The notes below the pieces were generated by a model. The model was not told the origin of the DNA and did no database searches. It saw nothing but the letters and a program-made list of their open reading frames with translations. 64,000 bases of DNA from contig JBFWOB010000032.1 in NCBI GenBank assembly GCA_050250755.1, positions 13,238 through 77,237 of the forward strand, written 5' to 3'. Source of the DNA: Ga0077555 sp050250755 (GTDB lineage: Bacteria > Pseudomonadota > Alphaproteobacteria > Rhizobiales > Hyphomicrobiaceae). A program made the translations under genes and the position numbers. Below are positions 1 to 8,093 of this stretch, one piece after another; position 1 is the first letter of the stretch; the number at the start of each line of letters is the position of its first letter.

Positions 1-2
1 AT

Positions 3-944
3 CGGATTGCGAAAGCACGAGGCCCCCGCGGAACATTTCTGCTGGCCAACGGTCGGGCAGCCGTGATCGACCCGGCGAGCCCATTGGCGGACGCTGCCTA
101 TCTCGTTGTTGCGGACATGACCGGCACGGCAGCGGCGCCGCGCATCCTAACGGCGGCGCGCCTGGATAAGCGCGAGCTGGAGACCGTTGCGGCCAGCCGG
201 ATCGAAACGCTTAACGAAACGGTTTTTGATATCACTGCCGCCGCACTGCGCGGCCGCAGCGAGCGGCGTCTTGGCGCGATTGTCCTGGCCAGCGAACCGC
301 GTCCCGTCGCGCCGGATGCAGCGTCTGCGCGTCTCCTGGCCAATGGCATCGCACGGCTTGGCATCAATCGACTGCCGTGGAGCCGTGGGCAGCTTCAGCT
401 TCGCGATCGTGTCGCGTTCCTGCGAGCTGTGTCGGCCGGGGTCGAGGCCGACGCGTGGCCCGATCTCTCGGACGATGCACTTTCCGTGACGGCTGCGGAT
501 TGGCTCGGGCCTTTCATCGAAGGCGCCACGCATCTCGCCGACATTCGCGCCGAACACCTTGGTAACGCGCTCGACGTGCTGGTGCCGTGGATGCTGAAGC
601 AACGCCTCGAGGCCGAAGCTCCGACGCATTTTACCGCGCCGACCGGCATGCGACACACCATCGACTATGAGAGCGAGGGAGCGCCGGTCGTCGCGTGTCG
701 CGTACAGGAGTTGTTCGGCCTCAAAGTGCATCCGTCGATCGCGGGCGGGCGCCTGCCATTAACGCTGCACCTTCTTTCGCCGGCTGGACGGCCGATACAG
801 ATCACCCGCGATCTACCGGGGTTCTGGGCGGGAACGTGGCGTGATGTCAGAACCGAGATGAAGGGCCGCTATCCCAAGCATATCTGGCCAGACGATCCCG
901 CCAATGCCGCGCCCACCCTTCGCGCCAAGCCGCGTAGCACTTGA
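3..944 (+). CDS. hrpB: ATP-dependent RNA helicase HrpB, C-terminal part (5' end outside window)
   Basis: The reading frame is open from the window's left edge, so only about 313 C-terminal residues are present. The segment RGTFLLANGRAAVIDPASPL followed by AYLVVADMTG and RILTAARLD matches the post-helicase region of HrpB, a DEAH-box helicase family common in proteobacteria. The end carries the HrpB C-terminal signature (HLLSPAGRPIQITRDLPGFW, then a Y-P-K-H motif before the tail). A GTG at 63 could be mistaken for a start, but the homology runs through it. The helicase motor motifs lie upstream, outside the window. The biological role of HrpB in alphaproteobacteria is poorly defined; RNA helicase activity is inferred from family. 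The gene is convergent with znuB. Confidence 0.88.
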   Translation, partial: RIAKARGPRGTFLLANGRAAVIDPASPLADAAYLVVADMTGTAAAPRILTAARLDKRELETVAASRIETLNETVFDITAAALRGRSERRLGAIVLASEPRPVAPDAASARLLANGIARLGINRLPWSRGQLQLRDRVAFLRAVSAGVEADAWPDLSDDALSVTAADWLGPFIEGATHLADIRAEHLGNALDVLVPWMLKQRLEAEAPTHFTAPTGMRHTIDYESEGAPVVACRVQELFGLKVHPSIAGGRLPLTLHLLSPAGRPIQITRDLPGFWAGTWRDVRTEMKGRYPKHIWPDDPANAAPTLRAKPRST

Positions 945-1006
945 GATCCGAACTGGCACGCACTCATGCACCGCGTGATGCCGAGCATCGCGTGCACGAC
1001 GCAGCG

Positions 1007-1804
1007 TCAGCCGGATCCCTTGCGCGCCGTCAGGGCGATCGCCGCCAGACTGAGCGCGGAGAGAACCAGCACGATCGCCGGGCCGCCAGGCACGTCAGCC
1101 GACATGGAAATGCTGAGGCCCACGGCTGACGCGACGGCCCCGATACCGGCTGCGAGCAGCACCATCTGCTCGGGCGTCGATACGAACGGGCGCGCCGCGG
1201 CTGCCGGCATGATCAGAAACGACACGATCAGCAAAACGCCAACGATCTTCATGGCGATGGCAACGGTCAGCGCCAGCACCACAATCAGAGCAGCTTCCGC
1301 ACGGGCGACAGGCAAACCCTCTGCGGCCGCGAGATCCTCGTGCACGGCGACCGCCACGAGAGTGCGCCAGAGAGCAGCAAGGATCCCCAGGACCAAGGCG
1401 CCTCCAACCGCGAGCCAGATGAGGTCGGTACCGCTAACCGCCAGCACGTCACCAAACAGATAACCCATCAGATCAAGGCGTTGCCCCGTCAGGAGCGACG
1501 CAGCCACCACGCCGCCGGCCAGGGCGGCATGCGAGAGGATGCCCAGAAGACTGTCCGAGGGCACCAGGCGCTGACGACCGAGGCCGACAAGCAGCGCGCC
1601 GACCAGCAATGAAATGATAATGACGCCAAACGTCAGATCGATCCCGAGCGCCAGGCCCAACGCGACACCGAGTAGTCCGCCATGCGCAATGGTTCCGCCG
1701 AAGTACGACATGCGGCGCCAGACGACGAGACAACCCAACGGCGCAGCGATGAGGCCAATCCCGACAGCGGCGATCAGGGCACGTAAGATAAACGGTTCAA
1801 GCAC
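1007..1804 (-). CDS. znuB: Zinc ABC transporter permease ZnuB
   Basis: Inner-membrane permease of the high-affinity zinc importer, ABC-3 family, about 265 residues with multiple hydrophobic helices. Recognisable stretches are CLVVWRRMSYFGGTIAHGG near the N-terminus and VGVLLIVSFLIMPAAAARP in the middle, both typical of ZnuB. A longer open frame runs upstream inside znuC, but I chose the GTG at 1804: it has a GGAGG ribosome-binding site eight bases upstream and overlaps the znuC stop codon, which implies translational coupling. The gene is the last of zur-znuC-znuB. No periplasmic binding protein (ZnuA) gene is in the operon. Confidence 0.9.
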   Translation of the reverse strand: MLEPFILRALIAAVGIGLIAAPLGCLVVWRRMSYFGGTIAHGGLLGVALGLALGIDLTFGVIIISLLVGALLVGLGRQRLVPSDSLLGILSHAALAGGVVAASLLTGQRLDLMGYLFGDVLAVSGTDLIWLAVGGALVLGILAALWRTLVAVAVHEDLAAAEGLPVARAEAALIVVLALTVAIAMKIVGVLLIVSFLIMPAAAARPFVSTPEQMVLLAAGIGAVASAVGLSISMSADVPGGPAIVLVLSALSLAAIALTARKGSG

Positions 1805-2708
1805 CCCGCTCACCTCCAGCGCACGCCTTCTCGGCAGGCAGCGGCTCGCCGCCGAGCCCATGCGCGTGATTATGGTGATGCTGATAGATGCCAAACGCTC
1901 GAGCCGCGTCGCCGAAGAGGCGGACGTACTCGGGATGCTGCGCCACCGTCTCGGGAATCCCCTGACAGCAGATATGCCGGTTGACGCATAAGACGCGATC
2001 GCTCTGCGCCATGACGACGTAGAGATCATGACTCACTAAGAGCACCCCGAGCCCCCGCTCATCGCGCAACCGGCCAATCAGGGCATAGAGATCCGCCTCG
2101 CCCAGATGGTCGACGCCCCGCGCGGGTTCATCGAGCACGAGGAGTTTCGGCTCGCGAACCAGAGCGCGAGCAAGAACGACGCGTTGCAGTTCGCCCCCCG
2201 ACAACTGAGCAAGCTGACGCTGCGCCACGTGGCCGGCACCGACCTCATCGAGCACGTGCTTGATCCGCGCGGGGGCGACCTTCGCTGCCAATGTAAGGAA
2301 ACGAGCAACCGTCATCGGGATTGCAGAATCCCGATCGAACCGTTGCGGGACATAGCCAACGACAAGCCCAGCCGCGCGCTCGATCTTGCCCGCGTCGGGT
2401 GTCTCCAAGCCAAGCAGCACCCGCACCAGAGACGTTTTTCCGGCTCCGTTAGGTCCGATCAACGTGACGATCTCGCCCGAGGCGATGTGGATGTCGACGT
2501 GATCCAAGATGCTGCGGCCGCCGCGCGTCAGGTTGATGCCACGCCCGCGAATGAGCGCCGGACGCGAGTCGCCAATCTGGTCGATGCCGTGAAAATGATG
2601 GTCGTGCCCGCAGCCGTCATCGTGCGCATGACCATGATGATGGGGATGCGAATGACGAGACCCATGCGCGACCGAGGCCGCGACCGCACTTTCCGGTTTT
2701 CTACTCAC
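1797..2708 (-). CDS. znuC: Zinc ABC transporter ATP-binding protein ZnuC
   Basis: Cytoplasmic ATPase that powers zinc import through ZnuB. Walker A is GPNGAGKTS, the ABC signature is LSGGELQRV, Walker B is LLVLDEPARGVD and the switch histidine is in LLVSHD. The length of 303 residues exceeds a minimal ZnuC because of a histidine-rich head (12 His between residues 15 and 40) and a histidine cluster near the C-terminus (QHHHNHAHG). These may bind zinc; that is inference. The start ATG overlaps the zur stop (ATGA), and the end overlaps znuB, so the three genes form a tightly coupled operon. Zinc-dependent repression by Zur is expected from the operator-like sequence upstream of zur. Confidence 0.93.
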   Translation of the reverse strand: MSRKPESAVAASVAHGSRHSHPHHHGHAHDDGCGHDHHFHGIDQIGDSRPALIRGRGINLTRGGRSILDHVDIHIASGEIVTLIGPNGAGKTSLVRVLLGLETPDAGKIERAAGLVVGYVPQRFDRDSAIPMTVARFLTLAAKVAPARIKHVLDEVGAGHVAQRQLAQLSGGELQRVVLARALVREPKLLVLDEPARGVDHLGEADLYALIGRLRDERGLGVLLVSHDLYVVMAQSDRVLCVNRHICCQGIPETVAQHPEYVRLFGDAARAFGIYQHHHNHAHGLGGEPLPAEKACAGGERGA

Positions 2709-3208
2709 GATCTCGCACCGTCACACGCCTTGCACCACCCCGTGACTTCGACGAGCGCCCCCGACATGCGGAAGCCAACCCCTTCGGCCGCCTCTGCAAT
2801 GTCGCCGAACACGCGCGCGCCAGCCACTTCGGCGACTGCTCCACACGCCTCGCAGGCGAGCACGATCTGTCGGCGGTTTGCAGCGTGGGTGGCGTGGCAC
2901 GCAAAGAAGGCATTGCGGCTTTCAAGTCGATGCACGACCCCCGCCGCGACCAGTGTGTCGAGCGCCCTGTAGATGGAGATCGGCGCAAGTCGCCGCCCTC
3001 CCTTCTTCGAGAGGCGTTCCAGCACGTCGTAAGCACCGACGGCCTGATGCGAACTCGCGATCTCCTCGAGGACCAGACGGCGAAGCTCCGTAAGGCGCAG
3101 TCCCTGCTGATCGAAGGCGATCCGGGCGCGCTCGATAACCTCTGCGAGACACGATCCGTGGTCGTGGCCGGGTGTCGGGAATCCCGGGGCGGACGACGTA
3201 GATTTCAT
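2705..3208 (-). CDS. zur: Zinc uptake regulator Zur (Fur family)
   Basis: Fur-family zinc-dependent repressor of 167 residues. The winged-helix part contains LRLTELRRLVLEEIASSHQ and APISIYRALDTLVAAGVVHR, the usual Fur/Zur DNA-binding region. Metal-binding features are FFACHATH, the pair C-E-A-C (structural zinc) and a C-terminal W-C-K-A-C. I start at the ATG at 3208, with a GGAG about ten bases upstream, rather than the upstream in-frame codon at 3259, which adds residues not seen in the family. It heads the zur-znuC-znuB operon and probably represses it through the site at 3263-3291. The fusion of regulator and transporter genes in one operon implies autoregulation. Confidence 0.92.
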   Translation of the reverse strand: MKSTSSAPGFPTPGHDHGSCLAEVIERARIAFDQQGLRLTELRRLVLEEIASSHQAVGAYDVLERLSKKGGRRLAPISIYRALDTLVAAGVVHRLESRNAFFACHATHAANRRQIVLACEACGAVAEVAGARVFGDIAEAAEGVGFRMSGALVEVTGWCKACDGARS

Positions 3209-3262
3209 GGTGGAAAAACTCCATCGACACCGGTAAAGAGCCAAGGACGTCACAGCCAAGAC

Positions 3263-3291
3263 GTTAGTCTATAACATTACTTTTAAGTAAT
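3263..3291. promoter_or_regulatory. Candidate Zur operator and overlapping palindrome
   Basis: The sequence GTTAGTCTATAACATTAC (3263-3280) has a clean right half TATAACATTAC like the alphaproteobacterial Zur box as I remember it (near GTAATGTTATAACATTAC). Overlapping it is a perfect inverted repeat, ATTACTT-TT-AAGTAAT (3276-3291), and outer arms ATAAC/GTTAT reach 3300. It lies 55-90 bases upstream of the zur start, in a locally AT-rich patch, where an operator would be expected. Assignment to Zur rests on position and resemblance only. Confidence 0.6.
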
Positions 3292-3416
3292 CGCAGTTAT
3301 CGATCGGGACTTTGCGTCTTTTCGCCAATTTGTCGTGGTTTTGATCGGCTTGAAGCTGGCGCCTCGCACCACGATGTGACGCCGCACCGTATTTCAGTAA
3401 ATCGAGTGCTCGTTCG

Positions 3417-4574
3417 ATGATCGTCGGCAATGCTTATATTATCGCCGCAAGGCGCTCAGCAATAGGGCGCCTCGGTGGGCTTCACCGCAATCGCAGGTTG
3501 GAGGATTTAGCGTGCCCCGTGCTTCTTCAAGCGCTGGACGACGCGGGAATCGAGCCCGCACGCGTCGATTTGCTGATCCTCGGCAACACATCGGCCGGCA
3601 ATAATGCGGCGCGGCTGATTTCCCTTCTCGCGGGACTTCCGGATCGTTGCGCCGCACTGACCATCGATCGACACAATGCGTCGGGGCTGGAAGCGATCAC
3701 CGCTGCTGCGCGCCGTATCGCGGCCGCCGAGGTCGATGTAGCGGTGGCCGGGGGTGCAGAGTCGCTCTCGACCGCTCCCTGGCGGCTAGCGAAGCCACGC
3801 TCCCTCTTTCACATGCCGCGTTTCATCGGACAGGCTCAAGCCGACAATGGCGAGAGTGGCGGGCAGACCGCCACGGAAGCAGCCGAAGCTTTGGCCGCGC
3901 GTCTCAAAATCCCTCGGAATGCGCAGGATGAGTACGCGATCACGAGCCACATCCGGGCGACGTTGGCTCGTGACGGAAGGCGCCTCGTCCGAGAGATCGT
4001 GCCGCTGAAGGCGAAAGCCGAGGAGACGCGCGACGAACTTGTCGATGAGCCCGACATCGACGACATGGAGGCCTATCCGCCCATTCTCGGCGAGGGTACC
4101 GTCACGGCGGGCAATACGAGTTTGCCTGCCGATGCCGCGGCATTCGTGGTCGTCGTTTCCGAGGGCGTTTATGTGAAACTTGGGCGGCCACCAGCCCTCA
4201 TGATCGAGGCGTCTGCCTCGGTTGGAGTCCCACCTGCAGCAGATCTCGAAGCACCGATCGTCGCGGCGCGGATGCTTGCTGAGAAACCGAGCGCCACGCC
4301 GCTCAAAGAGCAACGTGCGATTGAGCTCGCGGAGCTGTCGGCGGTACAGGCGATCGCCTTCAAGACGACGCTCGGCCTCGACGACGACATGCTCAATCCC
4401 AATGGTGGACAGATCGCGAGAGGGCATCCCGCAGGAGCCTCGAGCGCCGTGCTTGCCGTTCGCCTATTTACGCGCCTCGTCCGAGACGAAGGCGTAGCGC
4501 TGAATGAACGGGGTATTGCGGTAAGCGGGGCGTCCGGTGGGCAAGCCCTGGCAGTACAGTTTCGCCGCGTTTGA
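3417..4574 (+). CDS. Thiolase-fold protein with catalytic residues missing
   Basis: A full-length (385 residues) member of the acetyl-CoA acetyltransferase/thiolase family. The fold signatures remain: GGAESLSTAPWRL in the middle and NPNGGQIARGHPAGASSA near the end, including the active-site histidine (H337). The usual nucleophilic cysteine in the N-R-x-C-A-S-G motif is Asn87 here (DRHNASGLEA). The N-E-A-F asparagine is replaced by Ala305, and the second cysteine (C-x-G-G-G) is replaced by Gly371 (SGASGGQ). The frame is intact, with no stop or shift, so this looks like a preserved non-thiolytic protein rather than a fresh pseudogene. No beta-oxidation partner lies beside it. It is divergent from zur and convergent with dksA. 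Function unknown. Confidence 0.8.
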   Translation: MIVGNAYIIAARRSAIGRLGGLHRNRRLEDLACPVLLQALDDAGIEPARVDLLILGNTSAGNNAARLISLLAGLPDRCAALTIDRHNASGLEAITAAARRIAAAEVDVAVAGGAESLSTAPWRLAKPRSLFHMPRFIGQAQADNGESGGQTATEAAEALAARLKIPRNAQDEYAITSHIRATLARDGRRLVREIVPLKAKAEETRDELVDEPDIDDMEAYPPILGEGTVTAGNTSLPADAAAFVVVVSEGVYVKLGRPPALMIEASASVGVPPAADLEAPIVAARMLAEKPSATPLKEQRAIELAELSAVQAIAFKTTLGLDDDMLNPNGGQIARGHPAGASSAVLAVRLFTRLVRDEGVALNERGIAVSGASGGQALAVQFRRV

Positions 4575-4628
4575 AGGCTTTGCCTTGCTCGGGTCAGCGG
4601 TTGCACTGCCTGTGCGGTGCTACACCGG

Positions 4629-5669
4629 TCATTCTTCGCGGAAAACTCGCTCGCGACGCTCGTGGCGCTCCTGCGCTTCGATCGACAGCGTGGCGATGGG
4701 ACGTGCATCGAGGCGCTTCAGGCTGATCGGCTCGCCCGTTTCTTCGCAATAGCCGTAGCTGCCATCATCGATGCGCGCCAAGGCTGAATCGATCTTCGAG
4801 ATAAGCTTACGCTGGCGGTCGCGCGCCCGCAGTTCCAATGCTCGATCCGTTTCGAAGGTCGCGCGATCGGCAACATCGGCGTGCTGCGCACTGTCCTCGT
4901 GAAGCCCTTGAAGGGTCTCGCGATTTTGCCGGACGATCTCTTCCTTCCATGCGATCAGCTTGTTACGGAAGTACAGCCGCTGGCGCTCATTCATGAAAGG
5001 CTCGCTATCGCTTGGCCGATAGCCGCTCGGGAGAGCCGCAACGCTGGCACCCGCTTCACCCGATTTGGGGCCAGCCTTCATTGCTTCAATACCATTCACT
5101 TTCTCACCCCCCGATCGGCTGCTGACCGCGATCCTCGAGATCGGCGCACCGACAGTCGCATCCACAAGCGTGGTTGCGCGTCTGGCCGCATCGGCCTTAC
5201 CACTATTTCTCATGTCGGCCTCCCCTTTTGCCGACTTGCCTTTGCGCGGCGGCGCAAGCGCAACAGTGCGGGCAACATCTGCCGCAGCCTTAGCGCGACG
5301 ACCATCTCCTGCACTGGCCACGGTCACGGCTGTCTGGGCACCGAAATCACAGGAATTCTCGCTGGCCGTGGTTGAACGCGCCGCCTTGTCTGGTCTCAGC
5401 GTTGTCTCGGCTGGCACGTTGGCCTTTCCTGTTCTCCCCGCCCGACCGCCAGCCGCCGCCTGCTTGGCAGCCAATTCGGGCTTCGGTTGGGCTAACTTGC
5501 GTGACGGCTCCGACGTCTTGGATGAAGAATGGGACGAGGCGGATCTCGTCTCCTTGCTGGCACTCGCAGACTTCCGAGACGAGTTCACAGCCGAGTTGCC
5601 TGATCGTCGCCTGGATGCACGTGCCGAGATTGATCCCGGACTGTCTCTGGATTCTTTTCGGGACGACAT
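4629..5669 (-). CDS. dksA: DksA/TraR-family RNA polymerase-binding regulator with long N-terminal extension
   Basis: The last 140 residues are a clear DksA: MNERQRLYFRNKLIAWKEEI begins the coiled coil, and the C-terminus SYGYCEETGEPISLKRL with ARPIATLSIEAQERHERRE is the degenerate zinc-finger region. Only one of the four zinc cysteines remains, as in other alphaproteobacterial DksA. DksA binds the RNA polymerase secondary channel and acts with ppGpp. Unusually, about 205 residues rich in Ser, Ala, Lys and Arg precede the core. The ATG at 5669 has an AAGGGG ribosome-binding site and a promoter-like pair upstream, which supports the long form, but an internal start near the core cannot be excluded. 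The family is usually about 140 residues. Confidence 0.85.
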   Translation of the reverse strand: MSSRKESRDSPGSISARASRRRSGNSAVNSSRKSASASKETRSASSHSSSKTSEPSRKLAQPKPELAAKQAAAGGRAGRTGKANVPAETTLRPDKAARSTTASENSCDFGAQTAVTVASAGDGRRAKAAADVARTVALAPPRKGKSAKGEADMRNSGKADAARRATTLVDATVGAPISRIAVSSRSGGEKVNGIEAMKAGPKSGEAGASVAALPSGYRPSDSEPFMNERQRLYFRNKLIAWKEEIVRQNRETLQGLHEDSAQHADVADRATFETDRALELRARDRQRKLISKIDSALARIDDGSYGYCEETGEPISLKRLDARPIATLSIEAQERHERRERVFREE

Positions 5670-5742
5670 GTCACCCCTTGAGTCGATCGATCAAGACGAC
5701 AGCCCGACCTCATATATCCATGAGAGTCGGTACGGTTGCAGC

Positions 5743-5770
5743 TATTTAAGTGGCTGTTTTTTCGAGTCAA
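5743..5770 (-). promoter_or_regulatory. Candidate sigma-70 promoter of dksA
   Basis: On the minus strand, TTGACT (5770-5765) and TAAATA (5748-5743) are separated by 16 bases and lie about 75 bases upstream of the ATG at 5669. The spacing and sequence fit a housekeeping promoter. This is pattern matching only. Confidence 0.4.
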
Positions 5771-6201
5771 GAAAAACCGCCGTGGCTTGATGAATTGCCG
5801 GCCCCGCAATAGCTTCCGGCGCAGCTCCAGGCATCGTTTCAGAAGCGATATGCAGCCCATTCCCTCGAAAGATGTGCATTGAGTATATTGCACGGTAGGA
5901 TTGTATTTAGTTTTCGTGCGTAATGTAACCCTACCTCGCCGATCTGCGGGGTTCGCAGACCGCGCTGAGCTGGTCACCGGAACCATCCTCCCGGGTTCCG
6001 CACGAGGTGCCGCGAGAGCGGACTGCGAAAACAGGACGCCCATCGACTGCCTCGCGAGAGCTGAGACATGACCGGTGAAACGAGAGGAGTTGTCAGGGCA
6101 TCCGTCTGGCTGCCGTTCCCGCTTTTCGCGCCGTGTCGCCGCATTGCTCATGCTGCCCCGGGCATGCCGCGCACGCGCTGCTGATGAACGCAGGCCATGC
6201 T
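5771..6201 (+). other. Gene-free stretch with hairpins; candidate structured RNA
   Basis: I find no convincing protein gene between the dksA promoter and the moxR-type gene. The stretch holds two perfect short hairpins, TCTGCG-GGGTT-CGCAGA (5943-5959) and CGGAACC/GGTTCCG (5978-6000), and leads into the strong terminator at 6202-6234. That arrangement would suit a small RNA of roughly 200-350 nucleotides on the plus strand, or a long leader of the gene at 6358. I could not match it to 6S, SRP RNA, tmRNA or RNase P RNA. Confidence 0.35.
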
Positions 6202-6240
6202 GCGCCACCCTCGACTCCCACTCGAGGGTGGCGCCTTTTC
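6202..6240 (+). terminator. Strong rho-independent terminator-like hairpin with no gene upstream
   Basis: A perfect 13-base-pair stem, GCGCCACCCTCGA and its complement, encloses a 7-base loop at 6202-6234 and is followed by CTTTTC. It reads as a plus-strand terminator, but the nearest plus-strand coding region upstream is the thiolase-fold gene 1.6 kb away, beyond the opposing dksA. It therefore probably ends a non-coding transcript or acts in the leader of the ATPase gene at 6358. Confidence 0.6.
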
Positions 6241-6357
6241 CAGACCCGAGTTCCGGCAGCGCCGCATTCGCTCGCTGATGCGGCTTGATGCGTCTGACGG
6301 CAGAACCTAATCTCGTCAGGTTTTTTGCCCGTCGGCCGAGAGAGGTTACGCACCCCC

Positions 6358-7209
6358 ATGAAATTCACAGGCTCGAAGTCCTACGTCGCCACGGACGATC
6401 TCAAGGTCGCGGTCAACGCGGCGATCACGCTCGAGCGTCCTCTTCTCATCAAAGGCGAGCCGGGCACAGGCAAGACGGTCCTTGCCATCGAGGTCGCCAA
6501 AGCCCTCGGTGCTCCGCTGATCGAGTGGCACATCAAATCCACGACGAAAGCCCAGCAGGGCCTCTACGAGTACGACGCAGTCTCCCGTCTGCGCGACAGC
6601 CAACTTGGCGATGAACGCGTCAAGGATATCCGCAACTACATCAAGCGCGGGAAGCTGTGGGAGGCGTTCACGGCGGATCAGCGCCCGGTGCTGCTGATCG
6701 ACGAGATCGACAAGGCAGACATCGAGTTCCCGAACGATCTATTGCAAGAGCTCGATCGCATGGAGTTCTTCGTCTACGAGCTCAACGAGACGGTAAAGGC
6801 CCGGCGCCGGCCGATCGTCATGATTACTTCGAACAACGAGAAAGAGCTGCCTGACGCGTTCCTGCGCCGCTGCTTCTTCCATTACATCAAATTCCCCGAT
6901 CCCGAGACCATGAAGGCCATTGTCGAGGTGCACTTCCCCGGGCTCAAGGGGATGTTGGTGTCCGAGGCACTGAAGATTTTCTTCGACATGCGCGAAGTGC
7001 CCGGCATCAAGAAGAAGCCCTCCACATCCGAGTTGCTCGATTGGCTGAAGCTACTCTTGAACGAGGATATCGGGCCTGAGCTTCTGAAAGAGCGGGATCC
7101 AAAGAAGCTCATTCCACCACTGCACGGCGCGCTTCTGAAGAACGAGCAGGACGTGCACCTTTTCGAACGCCTCGCCTTCATGGCCAAGCGCCAGCCCGCT
7201 GGCGGTTAA
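6358..7209 (+). CDS. MoxR-family AAA+ ATPase
   Basis: A 283-residue AAA+ ATPase of the MoxR/CbbQ-NirQ type, thought to act as a chaperone that remodels or activates partner proteins. Walker A is GEPGTGKT near residue 40, Walker B is LLIDEIDKADIEFPNDLLQE, and sensor 1 lies in PIVMITSNNEKELPDAFLRR. I start at the ATG at 6358 because the protein then begins MKFTGSKSYVATDDLKVAV, the conserved N-terminus of this subgroup; the frame also opens at 6325. These ATPases usually sit next to a gene for a von Willebrand factor A (CoxE-like) protein. None is present here: the next gene is an unrelated membrane protein 197 bases downstream. Confidence 0.88.
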   Translation: MKFTGSKSYVATDDLKVAVNAAITLERPLLIKGEPGTGKTVLAIEVAKALGAPLIEWHIKSTTKAQQGLYEYDAVSRLRDSQLGDERVKDIRNYIKRGKLWEAFTADQRPVLLIDEIDKADIEFPNDLLQELDRMEFFVYELNETVKARRRPIVMITSNNEKELPDAFLRRCFFHYIKFPDPETMKAIVEVHFPGLKGMLVSEALKIFFDMREVPGIKKKPSTSELLDWLKLLLNEDIGPELLKERDPKKLIPPLHGALLKNEQDVHLFERLAFMAKRQPAGG

Positions 7210-7406
7210 TTCGCGCGCACCATTTAGCCAACGCGCTATGCCGAGGCCTCACCCGGCCTCGGCAACGTGAATTCTGCAGGCAACCATTCAAAGTTCGTCG
7301 CACCACGCGAATGGGCGACGAGTAGCGGATCTCTTTGGTCACGAGGCCGCCCATTTCGCCGCCTCTGCTGACGCCATTCGTGGCGTCAACGGACAATGGA
7401 GGGGGC

Positions 7407-8084
7407 ATGACGGGGGTCAGTGACGACAATGGCTTCGGTGGCGCGAGCGAAGCAGCGGGCCATGGCGGCGGATGGCTGGCGACCGCCATATCCATGTTGG
7501 CGTTCATCTTCTCCGGCATCTCGTTCTACATGAGCGTTTTGCAGCAGGCCGATGTGCAAGTTTACGTGCCACCGGTTCTGCAATACGCGAGAGATCACGT
7601 GGGTGAGGTCGAAGTGTTCGCGCTGCCGGTCACTATCACCAACGATGGCGCCAATACCGGATCAATCCTCGCCATGAACCTCGTCGTCGAGAACATGGCG
7701 GACAACGCGCAGCCGAAATCGAAAAGCTACTACTCTGCTTTCATTGGCGAACACCCATCAACCAGCGACGCCATGAACAAGGCCTTCGCTCCAATCGCCG
7801 TCACGGGACGTGCGACGTACTCTGAAACGGTCCGCTTCTATCCTCAGAGCGAGCCGAAAGAGAAGCTGGTGCAGAAAGGTGGAGTCTACCGCTTCACGCT
7901 CAGCGTCGTTCTTGCCCATCCACAGAATCCCAACTGGTGGGACCGCATCGTTGCCGCACGTAGCCCCTCGCCGCTCGTTTTCGAACGCACAATCGCGTAC
8001 GTGAACAGCCAGTATCTTGGCTTGCGCGGCACCACGCCAATGCTCGCCGCGGACTGGAAGCCGACTTCGAGCGCGGGACGATAG
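7407..8084 (+). CDS. Hypothetical single-span membrane protein
   Basis: I do not recognise this protein of 225 residues. It has a glycine-rich N-terminus (SDDNGFGGASEAAGHGGG), one transmembrane segment around residues 20-42 (WLATAISMLAFIFSGISFYM), and then a soluble domain of about 180 residues, probably periplasmic. That domain contains FALPVTITNDGANTGSI, which suggests a beta-sandwich. I chose the ATG at 7407, which sits just after GGAGGGGG, over an in-frame codon at 7335. It is followed after only nine bases by the beta-barrel gene at 8094, so the two are probably cotranscribed and may both act in the cell envelope. Confidence 0.7.
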   Translation: MTGVSDDNGFGGASEAAGHGGGWLATAISMLAFIFSGISFYMSVLQQADVQVYVPPVLQYARDHVGEVEVFALPVTITNDGANTGSILAMNLVVENMADNAQPKSKSYYSAFIGEHPSTSDAMNKAFAPIAVTGRATYSETVRFYPQSEPKEKLVQKGGVYRFTLSVVLAHPQNPNWWDRIVAARSPSPLVFERTIAYVNSQYLGLRGTTPMLAADWKPTSSAGR

Positions 8085-8093
8085 GGGGACCAC

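Noticed and set aside
6075..6278. A short open frame running through the terminator hairpin upstream of the ATPase gene
   Set aside because: Low-quality composition, no ribosome-binding site, and the strong terminator lies inside it, so it is unlikely to be translated.
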